Below are positions 44,632 through 54,740 of a stretch of DNA of 64,000 bases, piece after piece. Source of the DNA: Sorex araneus. Lineage: Eukaryota; Chordata; Mammalia; Eulipotyphla; Soricidae. The notes beneath the pieces were generated by a model. That model saw only the letters and a program-made list of their open reading frames with translations, was not told where the DNA came from and did no database searches. The stretch spans positions 14,636,311 to 14,700,310 of the forward strand of contig NC_073302.1 in NCBI RefSeq assembly GCF_027595985.1, given 5' to 3'. The number at the start of each line of letters is the position of its first letter. The stretch's first letter is position 1. The translations under genes were made by a program, and so were the position numbers.

Positions 44632-45876
44632 ATGAAGAATGCCAAGAGTGGGAAAGCCACAAACAGACACCTGTCTTCAGAAAGTCTTGAGTTCATTCCC
44701 CAACATAGTTTGGCACAAACCTCAGGCAATCACAAGCTAACATCCGAGCTTGCAAAGCTGTACAGAAAAGCAATAAAGGAAGACTTCAAAGAGAGAAGAT
44801 CAGCAATGTTGGCCGATGTGGCAGAAGCTGGGAAAAGTATTTGCAATGCTCGCCTGTCCTTCGCCAACTACAAGACCAAGATGACTGCCCTCCAATGTCC
44901 TGGTGGATCTACCACATCTTCCAGAAGGGCAACGGAGAGGATTATTCATGACTTCTACTCAGATCTCTTTGACAGTCACAACCACCTGCCCACAAACCAA
45001 ATTCTGAAGGATAGATATGTCGTTCCCAATGTCCTCCCTTCCAAAATTCTACATGCCATTTCATCAGTAAAGATGCATGCAGCACCCGGTCCAGACAAGG
45101 TCAGACCCGAACACCTGAAGAATCTGCTACCAATACTCGTCAATACACTAGCTTGGCTCTTCACATGCTACCTGTCTAAATGCAAGGTTCCATCCCAATG
45201 GAAAACCAGCAGGACCGTTCTGTTGTACAAGAAGGGAGACATCCACGACATTGTCAACTATCACCCAATCTGCCTGTTGTCCATCATCTATAAGTTTTTC
45301 ACTCATGTCATCCTGAATAGAATAGGCAGAACACTAGATGAAAAACAACCATGGGAGCAAAATGGGTTCCGAAAAGGATTCAGCATGATCAACCATATCC
45401 ACACAGTTACCAAACTCATTGAAGTTTCTAGAGAGTTCAAGGTACTGTTCTGTCTAATGTTCATCCCCTTAAAGAAGGCCTTTGATTCTATTGAGACTGA
45501 AGCGGTCATCAAAGCCCTAGTCAAACAGGGTGTTCAAACTCAGTACATCAAGATCCATCATGAACTGTATTACAGATTCACCACCAGGATCTCACCATTC
45601 TATAAAGAAGTGATCATTGGCGTAAAGAGAGGGGTTTGGCAGGGTGATACCATTTCACCAAAACTCTTCAGTGCCACCTTCGAGAACATCATGCAACAAC
45701 TGGAATGGGAAGGAATGGGAGTGAAGATAGATGGTCAGCAACTTCACCACCTCTGCTTTGCTGATGACATCATTCTAATAACACCAAACAGTAGCCAAGC
45801 GGCACAAATGCTGGCCGACTTCGACTGTGGGTGTGGAAAGGTCAGACTGCAGCTGAATCTTACCAAAACAATGTAA
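44632..45876 (+). pseudogene. RTE reverse transcriptase, 414 codons open
   Basis: Longest coding remnant in the window. Residues 36-80 form the helical linker (ELAKLYRKAIKEDFKERRSA). 104-115 read IIHDFYSDLFDS and 150-164 APGPDKVRPEHLKN. Fingers are at 187-230 (WKTSRTVLLYKKGD, YHPICLLSIIYKFF). Motif A is at about 274-286 (CLMFIPLKKAFDS), where the catalytic Asp is replaced by Pro279. Motif B is at 332-345 (KRGVWQGDTISPKL, with Trp for the usual Arg). Motif C FADD is at 376-379, intact. The stop after NLTKTM is premature, and homologous protein continues downstream. The polymerase is therefore dead. Confidence 0.94.
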
Positions 45877-45972
45877 ATGAAAAACAAATTAGTCCCTGAC
45901 ATTCCATTTGCTCTCAACAGAACGAACATCTCTGAATGCAGCAGCTATGTGTACCTGGGTTGAAAACTCAAC

Positions 45973-46227
45973 ATGAGGAACGACTTGGCACCAGAACTGC
46001 ACAGGAGGAAGAGAGCAGCATGGAACACCTTCAAGAGTGTCGAAGAAGTGGTTAATAGGATGAAGAACTTCCGAGTCCAGGCACATCTTTTTGATTCCAC
46101 CATTCTTCCTGCACTAACATATGCCTCAGAGAGCTGGGCCCTAGGAGAACAGGATGAGAATGCTATTAGGTATCCCAAAGAGGAATCAAAAGAGCTATGC
46201 TTGGAGTATCACATTTTACTCAAGTAA
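45973..46227 (+). pseudogene. RTE C-terminal fragment 1
   Basis: MRNDLAPELHRRKRAAWNTF, KSVEEVVNRMKNFRVQAHLF and LPALTYASESWALGEQDENA. Just upstream, YLG is followed by TGA where the other copies have CGA (YLGRELN), a CpG-type C-to-T change. It is in frame with the RT remnant. Confidence 0.9.
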
Positions 46228-46324
46228 GAGAAGGAATCCGGAGTTCGGACCTTTGTTAATGATCAAGAATCAGGGACGCTGTCTCTTTTGCCAAAGTGTC
46301 AAAAAACAGATTGCCTGACATGTA

Positions 46325-46576
46325 ATGCAATTTAGAGACAACTGCTGGACTAGAGCTTTTACCAACTCGATTCCACAGGATGTTAGAAGACCGCTTGGTT
46401 GCCCATGTACGAGATGGTCAGACTTCTTCATCAAAACCCTGAATGAACGGTTTGAAGGTCTTTGTGTTTCTGGAGCCAGCAGATACCATTGGGCTACACT
46501 AGCATGTGACAGGGATGAATGGAGATGTTACTGGCACCCACTTGAGCAAATCAAAGATCAACGGGATGACAAGTGA
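46325..46576 (+). pseudogene. RTE C-terminal fragment 2, natural end of protein
   Basis: [38 protein letters not shown] and HWATLACDRDEWRCYWHPL, ending EQIKDQRDDK and TGA. The stop lies only about 14 bp before the element's end, so the 3' untranslated region is almost absent. The last roughly 17 codons are what SINE-R and mini-RTE tails copy. One frameshift separates it from fragment 1. Confidence 0.92.
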
Positions 46577-46596
46577 TATAAGTGATACATTTATTT

Positions 46597-46757
46597 TGGG
46601 AGGATGGGAGATTCACACAGGACTTACTCCTATCTGCCTATCTGCACTCAGAAATCACTTCTGGCGGTGCCAGGGCACTGTAAGTGATGCGGGGAGAGAC
46701 GCAGGTCGACTACATGCAAGGCAAACATCTACCAGCTATAGTATTGCTCTGGCCCCA
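46597..46757 (-). mobile_element. SINE-P copy
   Basis: Antisense copy: CTGCACTCAGAAATCACTTCTGG, ATGCAAGGCAAACATC and TATAGTATTGCTCTGGCCCC. It abuts the RTE end. The poly-A end is lost. Confidence 0.85.
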
Positions 46758-47570
46758 TGCTTGCCTTTACTTGTTGATCTTGTAGAATATCCTTGCCTCT
46801 ATCTTCTCTTTGTCTGCTCGTGCAGCCATCCTAACATCCAGTATAACCCCATCTCTGTGTACATTTGCTCAAGAGAAAGCCTGATTAGTTTTGGCTCACT
46901 GCTGTGTTAGCAGAGCTTAGCTTAGGGCTTCAGTCCTGGTTCCTGCAGCAGGAACTCAGTCACTGCCTAGGTGGTGACTGAGTCTCATGGAAGAAACGTA
47001 ACTTTCAGTCTGTTTCTCCACGAGTTTGCGAATCTTCTTGATAAATTTTGCTGGTCACACCAAGAATGACATTGCTGTTCAACTTGGACTTTTCTCTTGC
47101 AGCAATTTAAAAAGCTTGAGAATTCTGTTTCTTGTAAATTTGAAAGAAATAATCTGGAAATAAAACTATTTGGTATCAGTAGCTCCCAGGAAAACTCTTC
47201 TTTGATATCTCTTTCAATTTATCCCATAACAGCCGCTCCAGTGAAGCTATGAGTATTTTTCTATTTCTCAGTAAATTATGATGAAATCACTTATCTGAAT
47301 CCAGTTCTAACTCAAGGTCTGGCCCTGAGCATACCCTTGATCTATACTGAGCTAAAATAATTCCCATCAGAGGTAGCATGATAATGAAAAATAAGGACTA
47401 TATATGTGGAGCCAGAGAATAAGAGTTTAACAGATAGAGAGGGTCAGATAAGTTGTTTTGCTCTAGTCTCAAATAATCTACAACAGCGAAGTTTAGGGTG
47501 CTGTGTCTGGATAAATTTACCAACCATCTCTAAACTGCTTCAATAATCTGACAATCTTGTATATGAAAAC
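46758..47570. other. unique DNA
   Basis: No gene or repeat family is recognised. Two adjacent short inverted repeats lie at 46939-46955 and 46954-46983. Confidence 0.45.
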
Positions 47571-47815
47571 TGAATTTTTCAAAAGTATACATATTTACAT
47601 ATATACATATATATAAAAGTTTATATTTAAAGGTCTATACTTAAAAATTAGATTTAAAAGTATATATAAAAGTAAAAGTATATATATAAAATATATATCT
47701 AAAAGTTTAAAGCGTGTCAGGATGGCCGAGTGGCTTAAGGTGCCAGGCTTAAATATATATTAATATGTATTTATATACACACACATATACATATACATAT
47801 ATATGGAGAGAGAGG
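47571..47815. repeat. TA-rich microsatellite block around a tRNA half
   Basis: ATATACATATATATAAAAG-type repeats occupy 47580-47705 and 47751-47808, with a GAGAGAGAGG tract to about 47830. The tRNA-Leu fragment is the only GC-richer piece. Confidence 0.85.
47716..47750 (+). pseudogene. 5' half of a tRNA-Leu gene
   Basis: GTCAGGATGGCCGAGTGGCT, then TAAGGTGCCAGGCTT, reproduces the acceptor strand, D arm and A box of mammalian tRNA-Leu (GTCAGGATGGCCGAGTGG... type) up to the anticodon arm. The 3' half, B box and a poly-A tail are missing. AAATATATAT occurs on both sides, but not immediately adjacent, so a target-site duplication is uncertain. It cannot make a tRNA. Confidence 0.85.
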
Positions 47816-47829
47816 GAGAAAGAGAAAGA

Positions 47830-48904
47830 GCCCAGAATGTTACAGTAATTTTCATATGATCGGGAGTCATTAATAAGTAAGTACATAAAATAAATACATA
47901 CAATTAGGTTTAACTTCCCCTCCTATTGTGAAGAATAATAATTTGTTAGTTCAAGCCCCAAGGCATTGCCTTCTTGATAGCTTATGAGTTACGTGTGTGA
48001 AATTCAAATATTTTTGTTAAAAATCCCAACATATTGTCAATACATGTGCCTGCTATTTTAATGGGGACTAAATATTTTCTTAACAATTTAGTGCACTTAA
48101 AAATTGAACCAACTTCCTAATTCATGTATTTTCTGGAGATGCTTTCTTATTGTTGACATGTCTCTGCATTTTTGGCCCTTATTGATTTGAGTTTATGTAT
48201 GTATATTAATAATCTCTTCTGAATTAGACCAGTAAGTAATTTAATATGTGTATAGGTCTTCTTGGCCTTGGACACTGTTATGAGTGTTTTATGTGTCCTT
48301 TGTTTTCCAAGTTACATAGACTATTTTGATTGATTGATTGCTGTCAGACAGTAGGAAGGCAGAACAATGACCTTCAAACAGTTGGGTAATTGGGCGTTTT
48401 TCTGCCCCCTGGTAATGATTAAGGGCAGTTCACATCAAAATCTTCTAAATTAAAAGAAGTCAGTAATTCACTCCATAGAGTCACAGGATCAGGTCAGAAA
48501 AAATTCCTGTTCCTAACTTGCATTTCAAATATGAAACATAAGCACTGATTGCAAATCTGAAGACATTTTCTTTATGCCCCAGGCTAGGATTTTTTAATTA
48601 AAAAAAATAAACCTGTCAAGGTCTGCAAGAAAGACTCTCAGATATTCTGGCCTGTAGTTTATTTAAAAATCCAATAATGCAATTTCCTTAGCAGCAGGAT
48701 GCAAAGAGACCTTCTCTAGGGTGAATGTATCCATAATCTGAGGGTAGCCAGATTCCCAGTTGATGGAACAGAAGGAATTTTATAAAAGATGTTCTGCTTG
48801 TGGACCCAGGAAACAATATCCTGAGTACTCGGTCCAAGATAACTCCTCTGGGCACAAGCAGACCTGGTTTTGACTCTCATTATCATTGTGAACTTGGCCA
48901 TTCA
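47830..48904. other. AT-rich unique DNA
   Basis: No supported feature is visible. Confidence 0.45.
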
Positions 48905-48909
48905 CATCA

Positions 48910-49152
48910 CTGTCATTATATCACTGTGATCCCGTTGCTCATAGATTTGCTAAAGTGGGCACCAGTAACATCTCCATTGTGAGACTTGTTGTTACTGTTT
49001 TTGGCATATTGAGTTTGCCTCAGGGAGCTTGCCAGGCTCTGTGGAGCGGGCTTGGTAGCTTGCCGGGCTCTCTGAGAGGAGCAGAGGAATCGAACCTGGG
49101 TTGGCTGCATGCAAGGCAAATGCCCTACCTGCTGTGCTATCACTCCAACCCA
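48910..49152 (-). mobile_element. SINE-R copy
   Basis: Minus strand: head GGGTTGGAGTGATAGCAC at 49152, B-box GGTTCGATTCC, and a shortened leader-like body (the GCGGGCTTGGTAG join near 49050 lacks about 15 bp). The tail ends CACAGTGAT. Confidence 0.93.
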
Positions 49153-49431
49153 TAAATAATTTAAATACAAAATTTCTATTTTAAGTACAAATTTCAAATC
49201 TATAGTAGTCCTACCTGCCAATAATTTTCTCAACCCCAGTCATTTTTAAGTACAAGAACTAAAAAAGACCCTCGGAATATATGCTGTTAACCCCACCCTG
49301 CAAGTCATACTAATTGGCCTAGGGAAGCAGTCCTGGCCACAGGGCCAGATCTATGGATCTCTGGGCTTTAAAATCTCCATCTCAAAAAGGATTCAGAGAA
49401 TTGGAACAAATTATCATATGAGTTATATCAG
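49153..49431. other. unique DNA
   Basis: Nothing recognised. Confidence 0.4.
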
Positions 49432-49433
49432 GG

Positions 49434-49616
49434 GCTGGAGTAATAGCACAGTGAGGAGGGTGTTTGTCTTGCACATGGCCAACCTGGGTTCAATTCCCAG
49501 TATCCAAATGGTTCTTCTAGCGCTGCCAGGAGTAATTCCTGAGTTCATGAGAAAGGAGTAACCCCTGAGCATCACTGAGTGTGACCCAAAAAGCAAAAAA
49601 TAAATAAATAAAAAGA
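49434..49616 (+). mobile_element. SINE-P copy
   Basis: GGGGCTGGAGTAATAGCAC, B box GGTTCAATTCC and GTGTGACCCAAAAAGCAAAA with AATAAATAAA in the tail. Moderately young. Confidence 0.94.
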
Positions 49617-50205
49617 GTTAAAACAGTGCCTTGGGAAGCCATAATGGATTGTGATCAATCTAAAGAAGTTGGCCCTTGGGAAAGAGAATTGGGTAAACAG
49701 AAGCAGAGATGTGAGATTATGTGACCTTGGAGAGAGGAAGAAATGAAGAAAGGGCAGAAATACGTACACCTGAAGATAATCTAATTCCTGTGAAGGTCTG
49801 AATTTCCTAAGAATTTCCCACTTTTGTTGTCTTGATTTCTCTTCCCAGTAATTTTATTACTGGGAAACAACTACTGGAGAATCGCACAATGTTTTTAGGT
49901 ACCTTTTGCTTACTAAAATATTCAGTTAATAAACATTTATGAGCCAGGGACTGATAAAAGCTGAGAAAGAAAGAACAATGACTATATCACAAACATCTTA
50001 TGACTTCCTGGATCTTGTATATTAATATAATTGAAAGTAAAATAGAAAAAATTAATGTTGATAAATAAACATTTCAATCATCAATAATGATGCTAAAACC
50101 AAATATGTTAATATATTAACAAAGATATAAATGACCACACATTAATAAATATACCAAATGAATCAAAGAAACAATTGGACTCTCTGAGATACTGAACAAT
50201 AAGAT
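49617..50205. other. unique AT-rich DNA
   Basis: TTCAGTTAATAAACATTTATGAGCC near 49920 may be an antisense MIR or L2 end. Nothing else is seen. Confidence 0.4.
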
Positions 50206-50213
50206 GGCTCTCT

Positions 50214-50400
50214 TTTTGTTTTTTTTGTTTGGGGAGAGGCCACACCTGGTAATGCTCAGGAATTACTCCTGGCTCTGCACTCAGGAATAACTGCTAGTGG
50301 TTGGTGCAGGGGGTATCATACTGAGCGCCAGATATCTAATTCAGGTGGGCTGAATGCAAGGCAAATACCCTACCCACTGTACTATCTCTCCTGGTGCCAA
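50214..50400 (-). mobile_element. SINE-P copy, older subtype
   Basis: GGCCACACCTGGTAATGCTCAGG, CTGGCTCTGCACTCAGGAAT, GAATGCAAGGCAAATACCCTACCC and GTACTATCTCTCC in antisense order. T-run of the tail complement at 50215-50233. Confidence 0.9.
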
Positions 50401-51305
50401 GATAGATCTGTTTTAAGAATGGTCTGAGAAACTCTGAGAATTGTTGAAGAGCTAAAATCAAAATAATGAGAAGGAACTGACTGTGCAAAGAAAATTGAGT
50501 TTCTCACAGAATTCATATTGGTGCAAATAGTGGAATGAAGTTGGATATAATAACAAGCAAATTATTCTTTTACTGATCTTTCTCTGTGCATGGCATAAAG
50601 AGTACTGATTTTGAGCCAAATAGAACAAATTTAATTACTGGTTTTGTTTTATAAACTGGGGCAGCTCAATGTGTTTCTCTTAGACCATTTTCTTTTTTAA
50701 AAAAATTAGGGTAAGAATATTTAACCCACAGGTTTGTTTGTTATAAAGTCTAGCAATCATCTATCCAGGTGTGCAGCCTGTGAGATAGTAAATAATGATA
50801 ATTAATATCATGACTATTATCTCTAATTTTATAAGCTATCAAAGGAAAGAAATAACCTAGCCTTATGCTTTAAAACATTGACAAAGTAAAAAAACAACTT
50901 AATCCAAGTGAGTAGAAGGAAGGAAATAATATTATAAATCAATATACTTACCTAGCAGGGGAGATACCATGAGCATTAAGGTTGTTTTCCCAGTATCCAT
51001 TGTACAACTGGATGTACTGACTCTGTTGATCACCCCAAATGTGGGAAATTGAACTGCGTAATTTGTGGTAACGGGGGACTGAGTTCATGCTCGCACCTGA
51101 TAAAAAAACTAGAAATGGAAAAAAAATAAAGAATAAAAAATTTAAGACACATTTATTCTTTGAAAAGGTCAATGACATTGACAAATATTTGCTTAACTAC
51201 CCAAGAAAAAGAGATAAAACTCACATCACTAAACTCAGGAATGAAAGAAAATACATTACTACAGATACTTAAAATCATAGGAATTGAGATTGAGTAGATA
51301 ACTTA
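50401..51305. other. AT-rich unique DNA
   Basis: No feature recognised. Small open frames near 50948-51272 lack known domains. Confidence 0.45.
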
Positions 51306-51306
51306 A

Positions 51307-51515
51307 GGGCTGGAACAAATGCCTTGCATGTCCCAGGCCCTGGGTTTAATCCCTAGGACAACATGGCCTCTCAGGAAGAGTTGGGTACAGCTCTAGAGAT
51401 CCCCAAGCAACACTGCAGTACTTTGCCAGCCCAAGTATTGAATCACCCACTCTGCTGCCTGAGTATCACTGGGAGTGGGCCCAGGGACCCCTGAATATGG
51501 CTTAGGAAATCTCTA
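51307..51515 (+). mobile_element. SINE-P relic, rearranged
   Basis: AGGGCTGGAACAAATGCCTTGCATGTCCC has a head with its middle deleted, followed by GGGTTTAATCCC as B box and a diverged body. The part beyond 51410 is uncertain. Confidence 0.5.
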
Positions 51516-51794
51516 TCCTCAATTAAAAGTTCTTTAAGTAAAATAAATGGCTAGCTCAGTGTCACAAATTGTCTGTGCATACATATCATATATATGCATG
51601 CTTATATAATGTATATAAAACGCATATTAGTGTTTTATGTCCTCATTATTTATAATTGGAAGGATATTTTTCTCTTCTTGGAATGAACAACATAAGAACA
51701 TTAACTAGAGGTTATCAGTGTGGATTTGGAAATTAAATATGCCTTCCACATGCTATCTTAGACTGAAGGAACATACTTGGGTAATCAGAATATC

Positions 51795-52041
51795 TGTAGC
51801 ACTGTAGCACTGTCTTCCCATTGTTCATTGATTTGCTCCAGCAGGCACCAGTAACGTCGCCATTGTGAAACTTGTTACTGTTTTTGGCATATCAAATATG
51901 CCACAGGGAGCTTGCCAGGCTCTGCCGTGCAGGCGGGATACTCTAGGTAGCTTGCTTGCCTTTCTGAGGGAAGGAGGAATTGAATCTGGGTTGGCCTCGT
52001 GCAAGGTAAACACTCTACCCGCTGTGCTATCACTCCAGTAC
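51795..52041 (-). mobile_element. SINE-R copy with 12-bp target-site duplication
   Basis: AATCAGAATATC at 51783-51794 and 52042-52053 flanks it. Minus strand: head TGGAGTGATAGCACAGCGGG, leader-like body, and tail GCTGGAGCAAATCAATGAAC ending AGTGCTACAGTGCTACA. The CAACAA triplet run is shortened. Confidence 0.95.
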
Positions 52042-52070
52042 AATCAGAATATCAGGAACCTGAAAATACA

Positions 52071-52122
52071 ATATGGTACGTATTAAAGTGTAGGGTATTC
52101 TGTACTTTAATATGTACCATAT
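52071..52122. repeat. 19-bp near-perfect hairpin
   Basis: ATATGGTACGTATTAAAGT (52071-52089) pairs with ACTTTAATATGTACCATAT (52104-52122) with one mismatch across a 14-base loop. It lies between a SINE-R and an RTE fragment. Confidence 0.9.
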
Positions 52123-52202
52123 CATACACACATATGTAGATATGATATATATCAATTTTATTTTATATATAATATAAATTTAATTTACTTTTAGTTTTAT
52201 TT

Positions 52203-52850
52203 GCAATTATGTGTACTTAGGTCGAGAACTCAACATGACCAACGACCTGGCACCTGAGCTGCATAGGAGCAAGAGAGCTATGTGGAACGCCTTCAGAGCA
52301 TCAAAGAAGTTGATACGAGGACAAAGAACCTCCGGCTTCGGGCACATCTTTTCCATTCCATGTTCTTCATGCACTAACATATGCCTCAGAGACCTGGGCC
52401 CTACAAAAACAGGATAAGAATGCTACTTGGGTCTCCCAAAGAGGAATCAAAAGAGCTATGCTTGGAATATTACTTTACACTCACGTGAGAGAAGGAATCT
52501 GGAGTTCTGAACTCCGTGGACAATCCAGGATCAGGGTCGCTGCCTCATTTGCCAAGTTGTTGAAAATTAGATGGGCCAGACATATAATGCAATTTGGAGA
52601 CAACTGCTGGACTAGAGCTGTTACAGACTGGATTCCACGGAATGTCAAAAGAACATGTGGCCGCCCACCAGTGAGATGGTCAGACTTATACGTCAAGACC
52701 CTGACTGAACTAATGGTTTGAGGCTCTTTGTGTTCCTAGAGTGAGCATACACCATTGGGCTACACTAGCATGTGACAGGAATGAATGGAGGCATTACTGG
52801 AGCCCTCTCGATCAAAACTATGAGCAAGGGGATGACAAGTGATACAAGTG
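52203..52850 (+). mobile_element. RTE, 5'-truncated copy
   Basis: About 650 bp of RTE 3' end. Text begins TGTGTACTTAGGTCGAGAAC and ends GATGACAAGTGATACAAGTGA. It carries the same C-terminal protein region as 45950-46576. Confidence 0.95.
52211..52721 (+). pseudogene. RTE C-terminal protein remnants
   Basis: Frame 1 (52211-52417) gives YLGRELNMTNDLAPELHRSK and RAMWNAFRASKKL. After shifts, 52458-52721 gives TRAVTDWIPRNVKRTCGRPP and VRWSDLYVKTLTEL. The usual Arg codon CGA in YLGRELN is kept here. No catalytic part remains. Confidence 0.88.
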
Positions 52851-52889
52851 ATTGTTTGCTATGGGGCTATGCCCCATAATTGTTGTTTC

Positions 52890-52978
52890 AGGGATTCCCA
52901 TGCAGTGGTGGGAATCAAACTTGGGTCTCCTCTATGCAAACATGCACTCTAATCTGTTGAGCAAGGTCTCCAGAGATA
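52890..52978 (-). mobile_element. SINE-P relic
   Basis: GTGGGAATCAAACTTGGGTCTCC and CTATGCAAACATGCACTCTAATCTGTTGAGC suggest an old antisense head. The rest is lost. Confidence 0.45.
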
Positions 52979-53164
52979 TTTTAATGTATAAATAAAATCC
53001 ATAAAACCAATTAAGGAAAATAAATGGCTAGCTATTTACTCCTATGATTCCAATAAAACGTTGATGGTGATTATGGTGATAATATATGATGACTGTGTCT
53101 GCCATTTCCCAATCAGAATGTGCCACACCTATGTAAAGCACAGAACAGATGTTGATTTCACTAA

Positions 53165-53290
53165 TCCATTCAATGAGTCTCTATTTATTATTCACCTTAT
53201 TCCCCCAATTTTTAGATGAGGTAATAGAAGCTCAGATAAACTGAGTAACTTGTCTAAAATATTATAGTTTTTAAAGGGACAGATCTGAAT
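53165..53290 (-). mobile_element. MIR relic
   Basis: TTATTATTCACCTTATTCCCCCAATTTTTAGATGAGGTAATAGAAGCTCAG is decayed antisense MIR. Confidence 0.65.
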
Positions 53291-53660
53291 TTTGGAAATC
53301 AGGCATATTTAATTTCCAAATCCATACTGATAGTCTCTAATTATATTCTTTCTTTACCTGTATAATACATTCTTAGGGTTTTTTTTCTTTATGCTTTTCA
53401 CATTATTAAGTATGTAATGTATGCTTATAGTAGATAACATAAATTACATAGAAGTTGTCTTATGTGGCATTTGAGGCTGATTGGGGGTTTTAAACTAGAA
53501 AGGAAATTTTCTAAAGAATTTCTTATGTAAATATTTATTAATAGATCATAAGTCATTTGATTCATTTTCATTTGCGTGTTGTTATATCATTTGTACTTAA
53601 TAAATTATAGGTGCATGCATTATATATGAAACATGTGAAAATTTGTGAAAAGAAAGGGAT
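53291..53660. other. AT-rich unique DNA
   Basis: Nothing recognised. Confidence 0.45.
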
Positions 53661-53664
53661 AGGA

Positions 53665-54009
53665 CATCAAGTAAAGGGGCTTGGAGGGCCCACTAGGGAT
53701 GGGAGATGCATTCTATTGACTTCAAAATAGACTATAGACCAAACACGATGACCACTCAATACCTCTATTGCAAACCACAACACTCAAAATGAGAGAGAGA
53801 GCAAAAGGGTATGCCCTGCCACAGAAGCCAGGAGGGATGGAGGTATGAGGTGGGGGTCTTGGGGGAGGCACACTGGGATCATTGGTGGTGGAGAATGGGC
53901 ACTGGTGGAGGGATGGGTGCTGAGCACTGTATGACTGAAATGTAACCACGAAAGTTTGTAAGTCTGTAAGTGCACCATTACAAAAAATAAGGAACAAACA
54001 AAAAAAAAA
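53665..54009 (+). mobile_element. L1 3' untranslated region and tail
   Basis: GACCACTCAATACCTCTATTGC, GGTGGTGGAGAATGGGCACTGG and AAAGTTTGTAAGTCTGTAAG match the sense end of the twin-primed L1 (20560-20830). No ORF2 is left. Confidence 0.88.
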
Positions 54010-54046
54010 GGTATAGGAGTCAGTCTTTATGTTAAAATGTTACCTA

Positions 54047-54131
54047 TATTATTTGAGCATTGTATAACTGAGACTTAAACCTGAAAACTTTGTAACTTTC
54101 CACATGGTGACTCAATAAAAAAATTTAAAAA
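54047..54131 (+). mobile_element. 85-bp L1 insertion with target-site duplication
   Basis: Only the L1 terminus is present (AACTTTGTAACTTTCCACATG, GACTCAATAAAAAAATTTAA). AAAATGTTACCTA at 54034-54046 recurs exactly at 54132-54144. Confidence 0.93.
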
Positions 54132-54224
54132 AAAATGTTACCTAGAGGCAATTATCTAGGTTTTTGTTTTTCTGTGTTTTCTGGTTACTTCAGTATGATT
54201 CCCTCAACTTGTTTGTTTGGTTGG

Positions 54225-54381
54225 TTGATTTTTGGGGCCACACCCACAGTGATCAGGGCTTAGCTCTGCACTCAGAGATCACACCTGGTAGGGATCAGGA
54301 ACCAGATGGGATTCTGGTGATTGAACTCTGTTGACCATGTGCAAGGCAAACCCTCCCTGCTGTACTATCACTATGTCCCCC
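54225..54381 (-). mobile_element. SINE-P copy, older subtype
   Basis: GGGGCCACACCCACAGTGATCAGGG, ATGTGCAAGGCAAACCCTCCC and GTACTATCACTATGTCCCC, in antisense order. Confidence 0.88.
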
Positions 54382-54509
54382 TCAACTTTTAAAAAATCAG
54401 TTGTCTGAGTTAACCAGTGTTTTTCATTTTCTTTGAAAATATGACAAATGTCTATTGCAAATTACACCCTCCCTAGTAAACAGGTTGGGTTTGAGTTTTG
54501 GGGGTTTTT

Positions 54510-54740
54510 TTGTTTGTTTGTTTTGTAGTCTAAGTGTTATAGTTAGAGTTGTGCAAACATTCATGTGTTTTGGCACACAAAGAGGGCACACCGGAATTGC
54601 TCAAGGCTTATTCTTGGCTCTGTGCTCAGGGATCACTCTTGGAAATACTCAGGGGACCATATGCGGTGTTAGGAATTGAATCAGGGTCAGCTAAGTGCAA
54701 GGCAACTAACTGTCTTAACCCTGTCTATCATTCTGATCCT
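54510..54740 (-). mobile_element. SINE-P copy, older subtype, with interrupted tail
   Basis: TTGCTCAAGGCTTATTCTTGGCTCTGTGCTCAGGG, CTCAGGGGACCATATGCGG and CTAAGTGCAAGGCAACTAAC identify it. The T-rich run at 54503-54526 (tail complement) is separated from the body by about 50 bp of other sequence. Confidence 0.85.

Larger units (their letters stand above)
43060..46590 (+). mobile_element. Nearly full-length RTE-clade LINE (RTE1_Sar-like)
   Basis: About 3.5 kb, the usual RTE size. The order is a leader with two diverged repeat units (43060-43500), leader text shared with SINE-R bodies (43505-43660), an APE-like endonuclease region (about 43740-44500), a linker, reverse transcriptase (about 44630-45880), and a C-terminal region to 46576. 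It ends in TGATATAAGTGATACA. There is one multidomain frame in origin, now broken by stops and shifts. The protein is strikingly like strongylid-nematode RTE proteins as I remember them. The 5' boundary is inferred from homology with 14846 and is approximate. Confidence 0.93.

Noticed and set aside
43060..46590. Nematode contamination of a mammalian assembly as the origin of the RTE
   Set aside because: The RTE lies among shrew SINEs, with one SINE-P inserted in the minus copy at 12841. Several copies of different age are present, which contamination would not give.
47716..47750. A functional tRNA gene
   Set aside because: Only the 5' half is present; there is no anticodon arm closure, T arm or B box.
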